The notes below the pieces were generated by a model. That model was given only the letters and a program-made list of their open reading frames with translations. It was not told where the DNA came from and searched no databases. A stretch of DNA of 64,000 nt from R-RK-3 sp963842775 (lineage in GTDB: Bacteria; Pseudomonadota; Alphaproteobacteria; Rhizobiales; Rhodomicrobiaceae). The position numbers and the translations under genes were made by a program. This document shows, piece after piece, positions 55,327 to 64,000 of this stretch; position 1 is the stretch's first letter, and each line of letters opens with the position of its first letter. The stretch lies in the NCBI GenBank assembly GCA_963842775.1, contig CAWJHQ010000016.1:670777-734776 (forward strand), read 5' to 3'.

Positions 55327-56331
55327 TCATCCGGTGCGCCGGTTCTTGTCGTCCACGCCTATGTCCGACGTCATGGCGATGAGCTGGATTGCGGTGGTTT
55401 CATCGGTGATGAGGCCATGCAGCAGCTTGCTTGCCAGGATCGCGCGGATGGCCACCACCTTGGTGGTGCCGCCCGCTATGGCCACGATCCTTCGCCCTCT
55501 GAGCCGATCCGGGTCCGGCGCGAGCGCGCGGTCGGAAAGGTCATTCGTGATGTGCCGGCCGTCCAGCGTGAAGAAATGGCCAAGCACTTCGCCCGCCGCG
55601 CCGGCTCTCCGCACCGCTTCGATTTCTTCCGAGCCGACCATGCCGCCCATATGCAGAAAGCTTGCAGCGCTCGCCTCGCCAATGCCGACGATCAGCAGCG
55701 AGGCCGTGTCGGCCATATCCAGCACCTCGCCGATGCCGAGCTGGCTCAGCAGCACCTTCTTGTCGGCGATGGAGTTGGCGAAGAACGGAATGGGCAGCAG
55801 ATAGGCTTCCGCGCCGGTCTTTTCGGCAAGGCGCTGGATGACGTCGAACGGGTTGGCGGAAAAGCGGCGCGTCAGCCCGCCGAGCAGCGAGACGAATTTC
55901 ACCCCCGGGCATGGCATGGTCGGCATGTAGTCGATCGAGGCGGCGAGCGTGCGGCCATGACCGAGCGCGATCACCGCATCCCGGCCACGGTCGAGCGCGA
56001 GCCGGATATAGCGGGCGCCTGCCGTTCCAAGCGTTCGCAGCGGCAGCGGGCCGTCGTCCACATTCGGCACGACTTCGCAATGCGTCAGCCCGAAGCGGCG
56101 CTTGAGCTCATCTTCAAGTGTGATGCAGCCGGCCATCGGCCCTTCGACGAACACGCGGATCAGGCCGTCGCGCGTGGCCTTGGCGATCAGCCGATGCGCC
56201 TTGGTGCTGGCGACGTTCAGCTCTTCGGCGACTTCGCCCTGCGTCCGCCCTCCGGCGAAGTAAAGCCAGGCGGCACGGGCCGCGAGCGTGGCTTCCTCAT
56301 CCATCGGGGGCTTGTGCCCGGCGAGCGGCAT
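55327..56331 (-). CDS. SorC-family transcriptional regulator (EryD/DeoR-like)
   Basis: From ATG 56331 (MPLAGHKPPMDEE) 334 residues. Residues 10-60 hold a helix-turn-helix (YFAGGRTQGEVAEELNVAST, KAHRLIAKATRDGLIRVFVE). The rest is a SorC sugar-phosphate-binding domain (LGTAGARYIRLALDRGRDAV, GGLTRRFSANPFDVIQRLAE, GRRIVAIAGGTTKVVAIRAI). EryD, which controls erythritol catabolism, belongs to this group. The start at 56361 would place a perfect palindrome inside the gene, so 56331 is preferred. It lies 37 bases upstream of the binding-protein gene and may be the first gene of the operon. Confidence 0.87.
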   Translation of the reverse strand: MPLAGHKPPMDEEATLAARAAWLYFAGGRTQGEVAEELNVASTKAHRLIAKATRDGLIRVFVEGPMAGCITLEDELKRRFGLTHCEVVPNVDDGPLPLRTLGTAGARYIRLALDRGRDAVIALGHGRTLAASIDYMPTMPCPGVKFVSLLGGLTRRFSANPFDVIQRLAEKTGAEAYLLPIPFFANSIADKKVLLSQLGIGEVLDMADTASLLIVGIGEASAASFLHMGGMVGSEEIEAVRRAGAAGEVLGHFFTLDGRHITNDLSDRALAPDPDRLRGRRIVAIAGGTTKVVAIRAILASKLLHGLITDETTAIQLIAMTSDIGVDDKNRRTG

Positions 56332-56340
56332 CGCAGCCTC

Positions 56341-56376
56341 TTGAAAAATTTTCAATCTCATGCAATTTTTTTCAAT
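56341..56376. promoter_or_regulatory. probable operator between SorC regulator and aldolase genes
   Basis: TTGAAAA-A-TTTTCAA at 56341-56355 is a perfect palindrome, and a second, related half-site (TTTTTTCAATC) follows at 56367-56377 after about 12 bases. It lies in the intergenic region of the divergent regulator and aldolase genes and is the AT-richest piece nearby, a likely SorC binding site controlling both directions. Confidence 0.5.
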
Positions 56377-56463
56377 CGAGATGCGAAGTCAATAGAATTC
56401 GTTGCTGCGATGCGAAATGGCATTATCAAGATGCCGGCGGATCGCGCATTTGGGAGGCACGTA

Positions 56464-57169
56464 ATGAATAAGCAGGAGCGGCAGTTGCGGCAGGCCATGA
56501 TCGACAAATGCCGCTGGATGAATGCCGCCGGGCTTAATCAGGGGACATCGGGCAATATTTCAGCGCGGTTTGAAGATCGCATGCTGATTACGCCAAGCGC
56601 GACGCCCTATGACGACACCACCGCCGACATGATCGCCTCCATGCCGATCGAGGGCGAGTACGGTCACTGGGAAGGGATGCTGAAGCCGTCCACCGAATGG
56701 CGTTTCCATCTCGATATCATGAAGGCCCGGCCCGAAGTGGGCGCCATCGTGCACATACATGCAACCTTTGCCACCGTGCTCGCGATCGCGCGCCGCAATA
56801 TTCCGGCCTGCCACTACATGATCGCGGCCTTCGGCGGCAACGACGTGCGCTGCGCGGACTACGCCACTTACGGAACGAAGGAACTGTCGGTGAACGCGCT
56901 TGCCGCGATGGAAGGCCGCACGGCCTGTCTGCTGGCCAATCACGGCCTGATCGCCACCGGCCCTTCGCTCGACAAGGCGATGTGGGCCGCGGTCGAACTC
57001 GAGACCATCGCGAAGCAATATTATTATTCGCTCGCTGGGCTCGCCGGTCATCCTGAGCGACGATCAGATCGAAGACACGCAGAAAGGGTTTGCCACTTAT
57101 GGCCTGCAAGAGATGCCGAAAGCGGCCCGCCCGGCGCCCGGCACGCGCAAATCGGCACTGAAAGCCTGA
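56464..57169 (+). CDS. class II aldolase (L-fuculose-phosphate-aldolase-like), one frameshift
   Basis: Starts MNKQERQLRQAMIDKCRWMN at 56464 after GGGAGGCACGTA. Motifs: NQGTSGNISARFEDRMLITP, EGMLKPSTEWRFHLDIMKAR, zinc ligands VHIHATFATVLAIARR and LLANHGLIATGPS. The frame breaks near 57045; after a one-base correction it continues SPVILSDDQIEDTQKGFATY and ends RKSALKA at 57169. The total of about 234 residues fits FucA-type aldolases, which split fuculose-1-phosphate-like ketose phosphates. It is divergent from the operon and probably part of the same regulon. The substrate is inferred. Confidence 0.85.
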
Positions 57170-57364
57170 CCCCCGCATATAACGCGGAAGCATCCGGCTA
57201 CGCCCGCGCGGTTCAACGTGAGCGCACGCGGATTGTCTTACTGTCACGGATGAGGAAATCGGAAGAAGCATCGAGTATTTTTCCCCCGTTCCGCACTTAT
57301 TCATATCGAGCCGGTTACACTATAGTGCCGCCAAGGAGGCCCACCCGGATCGGAACACCGACGC

Positions 57365-58645
57365 ATGCCGCATGAGACGCCGCTGATTTCCACCATCGTC
57401 GCCGGGCTCGTGCTCGCGTTATCCTCGGGGCCGGCGCCCACCGGCTGCGGCTGCCGCCGCTCGTCGGCTATCTCGTCGCCGGCGTGCTCGTCGGTCCCTA
57501 CACGCCCGGCTTCGTCGCCGACAGGAGCTTGCGCCGCGAGCTCGCCGAGATCGGCGTCATCCTGCTGATGTTCGGCGTCGGCCTGCATTTCTCGCTGAAG
57601 GACCTGCTCGTCGGTGCGCGGCATCGCCGTTCCCGGCGCGCTCGTGCAGATCGCCGTCGCGACGGTGCTCGGGCTCGGGGCTTGCGCTGCTGCTGGGCTG
57701 GCGCATGGCGGCGGCCTGGTCTTCGGCCTCGCGCTGTCGGTCGCCTCGACCGTCGTGCTGCTCAGGGCGCTGCAGGAGCGCCACCTGATCGAGACCGAGC
57801 GCGGCCGGATCGCGGTCGGCTGGCTGATCGTCGAGGACCTCGCCATGGTGCTGGCGCTGGTGCTGCATCCCGGCGCTCGCCAGCGTCGCGTGGCGGCCAG
57901 CCGCGGCGAGCCGCTCGCCGGCGATGCGCTCGAGCGCTGCTCGGCTCGATCTCGGCATCTGGCGGCATCATCGCCATCACGCTGGTCAAGGTCGGCGCGT
58001 TCGTCGCCTTCATGCTGGTCGTCGGGCGGCGGCTCATTCCCTGGTCCTGCACTACATCGCGCATACCGGCTCGCGCGAACTGTTCCGGCTCGGCGTGCTG
58101 GCGATCGCGCTCGGCGTCGCCTTCGGCGCCGCCAAGCTGTTCGGCGTGTCCCTGGCGCTCGGCGCCTTCTTCGCCGGCATGATCCTCGCCGAAAGCGAAC
58201 TCAGCCACGGGCCGCAGGAATGCCTGCCGCTGCGCGATGCCTTCGCGGTGCTGTTCTTCGTCTCCGTCGGCATGCTGTTCGACCCGGCGATCCTGATCGC
58301 GATCCGCTGCCGATGCTGGCGACGCGTGTTCATCATCGTCATCGGCAAGTCGGTTGCCGGCCTTCCTGATCGTGCGTCGCCTTCGGCATCCGGTCGCGCA
58401 CCGCGCTGACGATCTCGGCCAGCCTCGCGCAGATCGGCGAGTTCTCCTTCATCCTCGCCGAGCTCGGCGTCGAGCTCGGGCTGCTGCCGGAGGAGGGGCG
58501 CGACCTGATCCTTGCCGGCGCGATCATCTCGATCATCCTCAATCCGCTAATCAAGCATGGCGCCGACACGGTGATCATGGGCGAGCGGGAGATCGCTCTG
58601 GCCATGATCGAGTGGATGCAAGAAAAAGCCGCGCCCGGTCAGTGA
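57365..58645 (+). pseudogene. CPA2-type cation:proton antiporter, broken and lacking its regulatory domain
   Basis: The translation jumps between frames about six times, but the pieces are in order for a KefB/YbaL-like antiporter: LISTIVAGLVLA, LVGYLVAGVLVG-like, LRRELAEIGVILLMFGVGLH, FSLKDLLVG, VGWLIVEDLAMVLALVL, LALGAFFAGMILAESELSHG, DAFAVLFFVSVGMLFDP, QIGEFSFILAELGVELGL, REIALAMIEWMQEKAAPGQ then stop at 58645. YbaL-like proteins normally continue into a TrkA-N (RCK) domain, which is absent here. Density of breaks and truncation suggest a real pseudogene, though sequencing errors may add to it. Confidence 0.7.
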
Positions 58646-58717
58646 CCGAAGCTGTCCCAATGGAATGAGAAGGTAGCCCGTCTTATCGCTGCAGCGTCCG
58701 CTTTGCCGGATGACGCT

Positions 58718-59783
58718 CTACGCCGCCTTCCTGCGATTGCTTTCGAGCCGGCTGTCGACCAGCGCGACGATGCGATCGATCACCGGATGCGACATTCCCT
58801 TCTGCCTGGCGATGAGCTGCACCAGCTTGTCCGCCCGCTCGATATTGGGCACGCCATTGTTGAGCGCGCGCGCGGCGGATGCCGGACGCGTCAGGCTTTG
58901 CGCCGCCGCCGCGTATTTCTCGAACGGCACGAGGTCGCTTCTGTCGGCGCCCAGCTCGACGCAGAGATCGACGACGAAATTATAGACCGAGCGCGACTCG
59001 TCGATGTCGCGTATGCACCGCCTCCTGCGCGGTGCGCATGCCGTCCATCGTGATGCAGCGGTAATTGCCGGCCAGCAGCATCGCCCATTTGGCCAGTGGC
59101 ACGAACACCGAGTCGTAAACCTTGAGCTTCACCGGCAATTCGATCTCGCCTTCCGGCGCCGCGTAGCGCACCGCCTGGATGTCCTGCTCGAGCTGGCGCA
59201 GGATCGCGGTGCTCTTGTCACCGTCGAACCGCGCGACCTTGAAGTTGGTCGGCAGCGTCACCTGCAGCACATTGACGTTCTCGTCCGGCGGGCGCACCGC
59301 CTGCGGATCGGGGCTGCACAGCGTCAGCATGCCGGGATCGAAGCTGTCCCACACGCTGGGATCGGTATAGGCGGCCTTGAGCGCATCGGTATTCAAGCCG
59401 GGGATGCGCTTCATATAAGGCAGCGGCGGCATGTTCATGATGGACATGCACGGCACGCGCGATTTCGCCACCTTGTCGAGCAGTTCGCGCACGCCGGGCG
59501 AGCGGTATTGCGGCTCCTGCATCGCCAGGCCGATCAGATCGAACGCGGATGGGTTCACGTCGGCGGGCCCGGCGGCCGAAACCTTGCCCGGCAGCTTGCG
59601 GGAATCGATCTCCACCTGCTCCTTGCGGCCGCGCACCGGCATCCGCACGCGAAAACCTTCGGCGTTGATCAGATCCGCCTCGGCGGGGAGGCAGACCAGC
59701 GTCACATTATGGCCGGCGAACATCATTTTTGACGCCAGCAGCGATCCATAGGACGCGCCCAGAATGAGGATGTTGTACGGCAT
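58718..59783 (-). CDS. ketopantoate-reductase-like (ApbA/PanE family) protein, one frameshift
   Basis: Starts MPYNILILGASYGSLLASKM at 59783 (Rossmann G-x-S-x-G-S). ENVNVLQVTLPTNFKVARFD and VKLKVYDSVFVPLAKWAMLL follow, the latter near the substrate site. A break near 59020 separates the C-terminal helical domain, which continues PFEKYAAAAQSLTRPASAAR and DRIVALVDSRLESNRRKAA to 58718. The total of about 355 residues is longer than PanE (about 300), so it is probably a distant family member acting on another 2-keto acid or opine-like compound. It may form a unit with the FAD/Fe-S dehydrogenase upstream. Confidence 0.75.
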
Positions 59784-59865
59784 TGGTCTTACTCCGTGGG
59801 CAGAGGGAATGAAGATCGATCGCGGCTGCCGGCGGCAGCTGCGCGGGAAGGTGCGCGCTCAAGGC

Positions 59866-62800
59866 TCATCGCCAGGACGCGCGCGACATGCAGGGGGCGG
59901 CGGCCGTGCCGTCGGAGATCTGATGGCGGCAGGATGTGCCGTCCGCGACGATGATCGTGTCGTTCGCCGCGCGGCGAATAGCGGGCAGCAGGCTGAGTTC
60001 GGCCATGGCCATGGATGCCTCATAGGTTTCGCTGCCATAGCCGAAGCTGCCTGCCATCCCACAGCAGCTCGACTTGATGACGGCGACCTCGAGGTCGGGA
60101 ACCAGCCTGAGCACCTGCTCGACCGGCTTCATCGCCGCGAACGCTTTCTGATGGCAATGGCCGTGGACCAGCGCCTTGCTCGGCGATCGGTGCGAGCGGC
60201 AGGCGGAGCCGGCCGTTCGCCGCCTCGGCGGCGAGAAACTCCTCGAACAGGAAGGCATGCGCCGCGAGTTTGCGGGCGTCGGCGTCCTTGCGCAGCGACA
60301 GCAATTCGTCGCGGAAGGTGAAAAGGCAGCTCGGCTCGAGGCCCATGACGGGCACGCCGCGCTCGACAAAGGGCATCAGCGCCGAGACCGTGCGGTCGAG
60401 TTCGGCTTTGGCCTTGGCGACAAGGCCGGCCGATAGAAATGTTCGCCCGCAGCAGAGCGGCCGCCGGCCCTCTACGGGCTGGGGCAGATGGACCCGATAT
60501 CCGGCGGCGGTCAGCACCCGAAGCGCGGCATCCAGATTCTCGCGCTCGAAGCTGCGGTTGAACGTATCGGCGAACAGGACGACTTCCCTGCCGCCCTCCG
60601 GCCCGACGGCGCTTTCCTTGGGCCGAAACACGTCCCTGCGCCATTCGGGCAGGTCGCGCCGCGAGCTGATCCCCATGCCCCGCTCGAACAGTGCGCGCAG
60701 CAGCGGGCTGCGATTGCGCAGATTGGCCAGCGGCGCGAGGCTGGATGCGATCGGCGCATAATGCGGCAGATAGCCGACGAAGCGGTCCCGAAGCGAAAGC
60801 CCATGTTTTTCCACGCGGGCGGCCAGCACCTCGATCTTCATTTTGGCCATGTCGACGCCGGTCGGGCATTCGCGCCGGCAGGCCTTGCAGGAGACGCAAA
60901 GCTTCAGCGTCTCCATCATCTCGTCGGAGGTCAGCGCATCCGGACCGAGCTGGCCGGAAATTGCCAGCCGCAACGTATTGGCGCGGCCGCGCGTAACATC
61001 GGCCTCATTGCGGGTGACGCGGTAGGACGGACACATCACGCCGCCCTCCAGCTTGCGGCAGGCGCCATTGTTGTTGCACATCTCGACGGCGCCCTGGAAG
61101 CCGCCGCCGGCCCCCGGATAGGCCGACCAGTCGAGCGCGGTCTTCATTTCGCCGACGCGATATCCCGGCGGATAGCGGAACAGCGTGCGATCATCCATCC
61201 GCGGCGCCCCGACGATCTTGCCCGGATTGAGGATGTTGCCGGGATCGAAGCGCGCCTTCACCTCCTCGAAGCCCCGCGCCAGACGCGAACCGAACATGGC
61301 CTCGTGGAATTCGGAGCGGACGATGCCGTCGCCATGCTCGCCGGAATGCGAGCCCTTGAACTCGCGAACCATCGCGAAGGTTTCTTCGGCGATGGCCCGC
61401 ATCGCCTTCACATCCTTTTCGAGCTTCAGATTGAGCACCGGCCGGACGTGCAGGCAGCCTTCCGAGGCATGGGCATACATCGTGCCGCGGGTGCCGTGCT
61501 TCTCGAAAATGCCGTTCAGCCGCGCAGTATAATCGGCGAGGTGCTCAAGCGGCACCGCGCAGTCCTCGACGAAGGAGACGGGCTTGCCGTCCTGCTTCAT
61601 CGACATCATCACATTGAGGCCGGCGGCGCGAAATTCGGCGATGCTGGCCTGCAAGGCGGGATCGATCATGTCGACCACGCCGCCCCAATGGCGGCGGGGC
61701 TTGTCCCAGCCGAAGCCGAGATCGGCCATCAGCTCGCCGAGTTGCTTGAGCCGCGCGCGGTTCTCGGCTTCGTCCTCTCGGCAAACTCCACCAGGAGCAG
61801 CGCATCGGGATCGCCGCGCACCGCCGCATCGATGGTCGCGCGAAACATCGCGATATCGCGCCCGAGCGCGATCATCGTCCGGTCGACGAGCTCGACGGCG
61901 ATGGGCCTCAATTTGACGAGATGCTGCGCGGCATCCATCGCCTCGTAGAAACTGCCGAAATGGCAGACGCCGACCGCCCGGTGGCGGATCAGCGGCCATA
62001 GCTTCAGCTCGATCTTCGTGCTGAATGCCAGCGTGCCCTCGGAGCCGACGAGCATATGCGCCATATTGTTGCCGGCGCTGCTTGGGATCACGGCATCCAG
62101 ATTGTAGCCGCCCACGCGCCGCTGCACCTTGGGGAAACGCGCGGCGATCTCCGCCTTTTCGCGCTCGCCCAGGCTTAACAGATCGCGGAACAGGCTCCGG
62201 CCGGGTTCGTCGAGATTGGCGCGCGCTTCGTCGGGCGTCAGCGCCGCGAAACGCAGCAGGCTGCCATCCGCCAGGGCCGCGTCGATCGAAATGGTGTTGT
62301 CGCGCATGGTGCCGTAGCGCAGCGAGCGGCCGCCGCAGGAATTGTTGCCGGCCATGCCGCCGATGGTCGCGCGCGAGGCGGTCGAGACGTCGACGGGAAA
62401 CCACAGCCCATGCGGTTTGAGTTGCCGGTTCAGATCGTCGAGCACGATGCCGGGTTCGACGACGCAGGTCCGGCGCTGCGGATCGAATGAGAGAAGGCGG
62501 TTGAGATGTTTGGAGAAGTCGACAATGAGGCCGCGATTGACGGTCTGCCCGCATTGCGATGTGCCGCCACCGCGCGCCGTGACCGTCGCGCCATGGTCCC
62601 GGGCGATGGCAAGGGCACGCAATGCATCGTCGATGGTGCGCGGGGCGACCACTCCCAGCGGCATCATCTGGTAGAAGGACGCGTCCGTCGCATAGCGGCC
62701 GCGATTGAAGGCATCGAACATGACATCGCCCGCGACATCCTTTGCGAGGTGGGTGGCCAGGCCGCTTTGCTTCGATGGGTTTGGCGACTGCCGACGGTTG

Positions 62801-62892
62801 CCAGCCGCAAACTCCGGAAATGATGCGCTTCGCTCCGATCGTCTTTTTAGGTATGCATTTGCTAGATATATCCGCTTACTAAATGCATGCAA
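59866..62892 (-). CDS. FAD-binding and [4Fe-4S]-containing dehydrogenase (GlcD-GlpC-type fusion), two frameshifts
   Basis: About 1,000 residues. N-terminal FAD domain: VVAPRTIDDALRALAIARDH, TARGGGTSQCGQTVNRGLIV, GGMAGNNSCGGRSLRYGTMR, LVGSEGTLAFSTKIELKLWP. Middle: GEHGDGIVRSEFHEAMFG and a ferredoxin-type site CVSCKACRRECPTGVDM. C-terminal cysteine-rich (CCG) domain: LCCGRTFLSAGL, LEPSCLFTFRDEL, HGHCHQKA and SSCCGMAGSFGYG. Breaks near 61775 and 60180. Such fused enzymes oxidise D-lactate, glycolate or D-2-hydroxyglutarate-like acids and pass electrons to quinone. The first ~40 residues are weakly conserved, so the real start may be downstream of 62892. Confidence 0.88.
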
Positions 62893-62905
62893 AATCTTGG
62901 CGGAA

Positions 62906-63591
62906 CTACGGATTGGCCTGCTCGCGCAGATATTCGCACACGGCGTCGCATTTCCTCTGCATGTGCTCGAACATCAGCATGCCGAGTTCATCGCCGGCCC
63001 TGCGCCGCAGCGCGTCCACGATCTGCTCATGCTCGCGCATCGCGTCGCCGAGGCGGTCCCGGCCGACGAGATTTGCGGAGTAGCGAAGGCGGCGCACCAC
63101 GGCATTCAGATTGGCATAATTCGCGCTGAGGACCGGATTGCCGGCCGCATCGACGATCGCCTGATGGATCCTCTGATTCAGCCGGAAATAGTCGGCGAGT
63201 TCATGGCGGAGATAATGGGCGTACATGTCCAGGTGCAGCGTCTCGATCGCCGCAATCGCCTCATCGGTGATGCGTGAGCAGGCCAGCCGGCCCGCCACGA
63301 AATCCAGCCCCGAAATCACCTCGAACAGATTGCGGACGTCGGCTTCGGAGAACTGCCGCACACGCGCGCCGCGATTGGGCAACAGCTCGATCAGGCCTTC
63401 GGCGGCCAGCACCTTGAGCGCTTCGCGAGCGGCGTGCGCGAGACATTGAAGCGTTCGCACAATTCGCGCTCCGGCACCCGAATGCCAGGCGCCAGATGGC
63501 CTTCGACGATGAAGTCGCGAAGCTGGCTGACGAGATCCGCATGGAGGGAGGCAGGCTCGTCCTCGACAAGGCGCAGCGCGCTGGCCCGCAT
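62906..63591 (-). CDS. GntR/FadR-family regulator, one frameshift
   Basis: Starts MRASALRLVEDEPASLHADL at 63591. The winged helix reads VPERELCERFNVSRTPL, is interrupted near 63430, and continues REALKVLAAEGLIELLPNRG. The FCD ligand domain follows (DVRNLFEVISGLDFVAGRLA, RLNQRIHQAIVDAAGNPVLS, REHEQIVDALRRRAGDELGM) with the typical metal-binding His/Asp spacing. Its stop lies only 13 bases upstream of the dehydrogenase ORF start, so they probably form one transcript and the regulator likely responds to the dehydrogenase's substrate, as FadR-type lactate/glycolate regulators do. Confidence 0.85.
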
Positions 63592-63725
63592 GAGATTATT
63601 CAAGTGGGTTCGTCCTCGGTCGTCATCCCGAACGCAAATCTGGACAAGCAACCTGATTTCCGGCTTGTGCAGCGCAATGTTTTGGATACATTCAGTTGCG
63701 GTTTTACGCAAGATGTGAGCTTGGT

Positions 63726-63908
63726 CTGAATGCAAAAACGAGCCACAGGGGAAAGGTTTTCCGCATCGGCCATCTCGACCATTTCAACGAATTGATGCTG
63801 ATGGGGACACTCTCCGGCATCGAAATGGGGCTTGCCCTGGCGAAGGTGCCGCATCAATCCGGCGGCGTGCTCGCCGCCATGAAGTTTCTTACGGGCGAGG
63901 AAATATGA
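63726..63908 (+). pseudogene. C-terminal remnant of a serine/alanine-glyoxylate aminotransferase
   Basis: The frame encodes GKVFRIGHLDHFNELMLMGT followed by GIEMGLALAKVPHQSGGVLA and ends FLTGEEI. This is the C-terminal ~55 residues of class V alanine/serine-glyoxylate aminotransferases (K-x-x-RIGH-L-x-x-N near the end). The N-terminal ~340 residues, including the PLP lysine, are missing. Upstream is the start region of the divergent GntR gene. A GTG-less upstream sequence shows it is not expressed as a protein. The remaining bases to 64000 hold nothing that I can identify. Confidence 0.7.
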
Positions 63909-64000
63909 CCTGCCTGTATTCTTGAAACGGCGATGAGTTTTGTCACAGATGATTATAGACAAAGTCAGTCGGTATTTTATGATGTTCGTTGAAAACACAA

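Noticed and set aside
53745..55382. 545-residue plus-strand open frame
   Set aside because: Antisense to the intact substrate-binding protein gene, which has a signal sequence and clear family features.

Overview
The window looks like the chromosome of a GC-rich alphaproteobacterium, most likely of the Hyphomicrobiales (Rhizobiales). Supporting features are a complete aapJQMP-type general amino-acid ABC operon, an Omp25-like outer-membrane beta-barrel, a form-II-type cox (aerobic CO dehydrogenase family) cluster, glnK-amtB, rhizobial-type palindromic intergenic repeats and a tRNA-Ala(GGC). No species can be named from the sequence alone.

Layout. 0-5.2 kb: a partial DUF3617-like gene, a frameshifted RraA/HMG-aldolase-like gene, an iron-permease-family protein, a vWA protein, an outer-membrane barrel and a methanethiol S-methyltransferase (MddA-like). 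5.3-19.3 kb: an accessory region rich in alpha/beta-hydrolase-fold proteins, class I SAM methyltransferases and unusual regulators. These include a hydrolase-LuxR fusion present twice in inverted orientation, a SARP/BTAD-hydrolase fusion, a TPR-LuxR regulator, a hydrolase homologue lacking catalytic Ser and His, and a small YadA-like adhesin. Several dispersed repeat families sit between these genes. 19.3-27 kb: a cox cluster (coxS-coxL-coxM-ybaK-like-coxD-coxE leftward, coxG convergent). 27.3-30.7 kb: an AT-rich inserted island with two leftward genes of unknown role, one resembling S-adenosylhomocysteine hydrolase. 30.7-35 kb: aapPMQJ. 35.5-43 kb: a double-glycine-leader peptide gene, membrane proteins, amtB-glnK, a DUF4145 protein, tRNA-Ala, a DapA-family lyase, a TerB-like protein and a SUKH-ankyrin fusion. 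43.1-57.2 kb: a ten-gene leftward polyol/sugar operon (Tat-exported binding protein, two permeases, two ATPases, two FGGY kinases, GlpD/EryB-like and D-hydroxyacid dehydrogenases, class II aldolase), headed by a SorC regulator and flanked by a divergent second class II aldolase. 57.3-64 kb: a broken, truncated CPA2 antiporter gene, a ketopantoate-reductase-like gene, a large FAD/Fe-S dehydrogenase with its GntR regulator, and a remnant of a serine/alanine-glyoxylate aminotransferase.

How the genes work together. The polyol operon reads as import, phosphorylation, oxidation and aldol cleavage under SorC control. The cox genes encode a molybdenum hydroxylase (S, L, M) with its maturation AAA ATPase and vWA protein (D, E) and a membrane anchor (G). 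aapJQMP and glnK-amtB supply nitrogen.

Caveat. Roughly 40 apparent single-base frameshifts interrupt otherwise well-conserved proteins. They are dense at 19.7-30 kb and 40-63 kb and absent from 30.7-40.4 kb. Most look like indel errors in the assembled sequence rather than true pseudogenes. Coordinates of broken genes are given for the whole reconstructed gene, and break positions are approximate.
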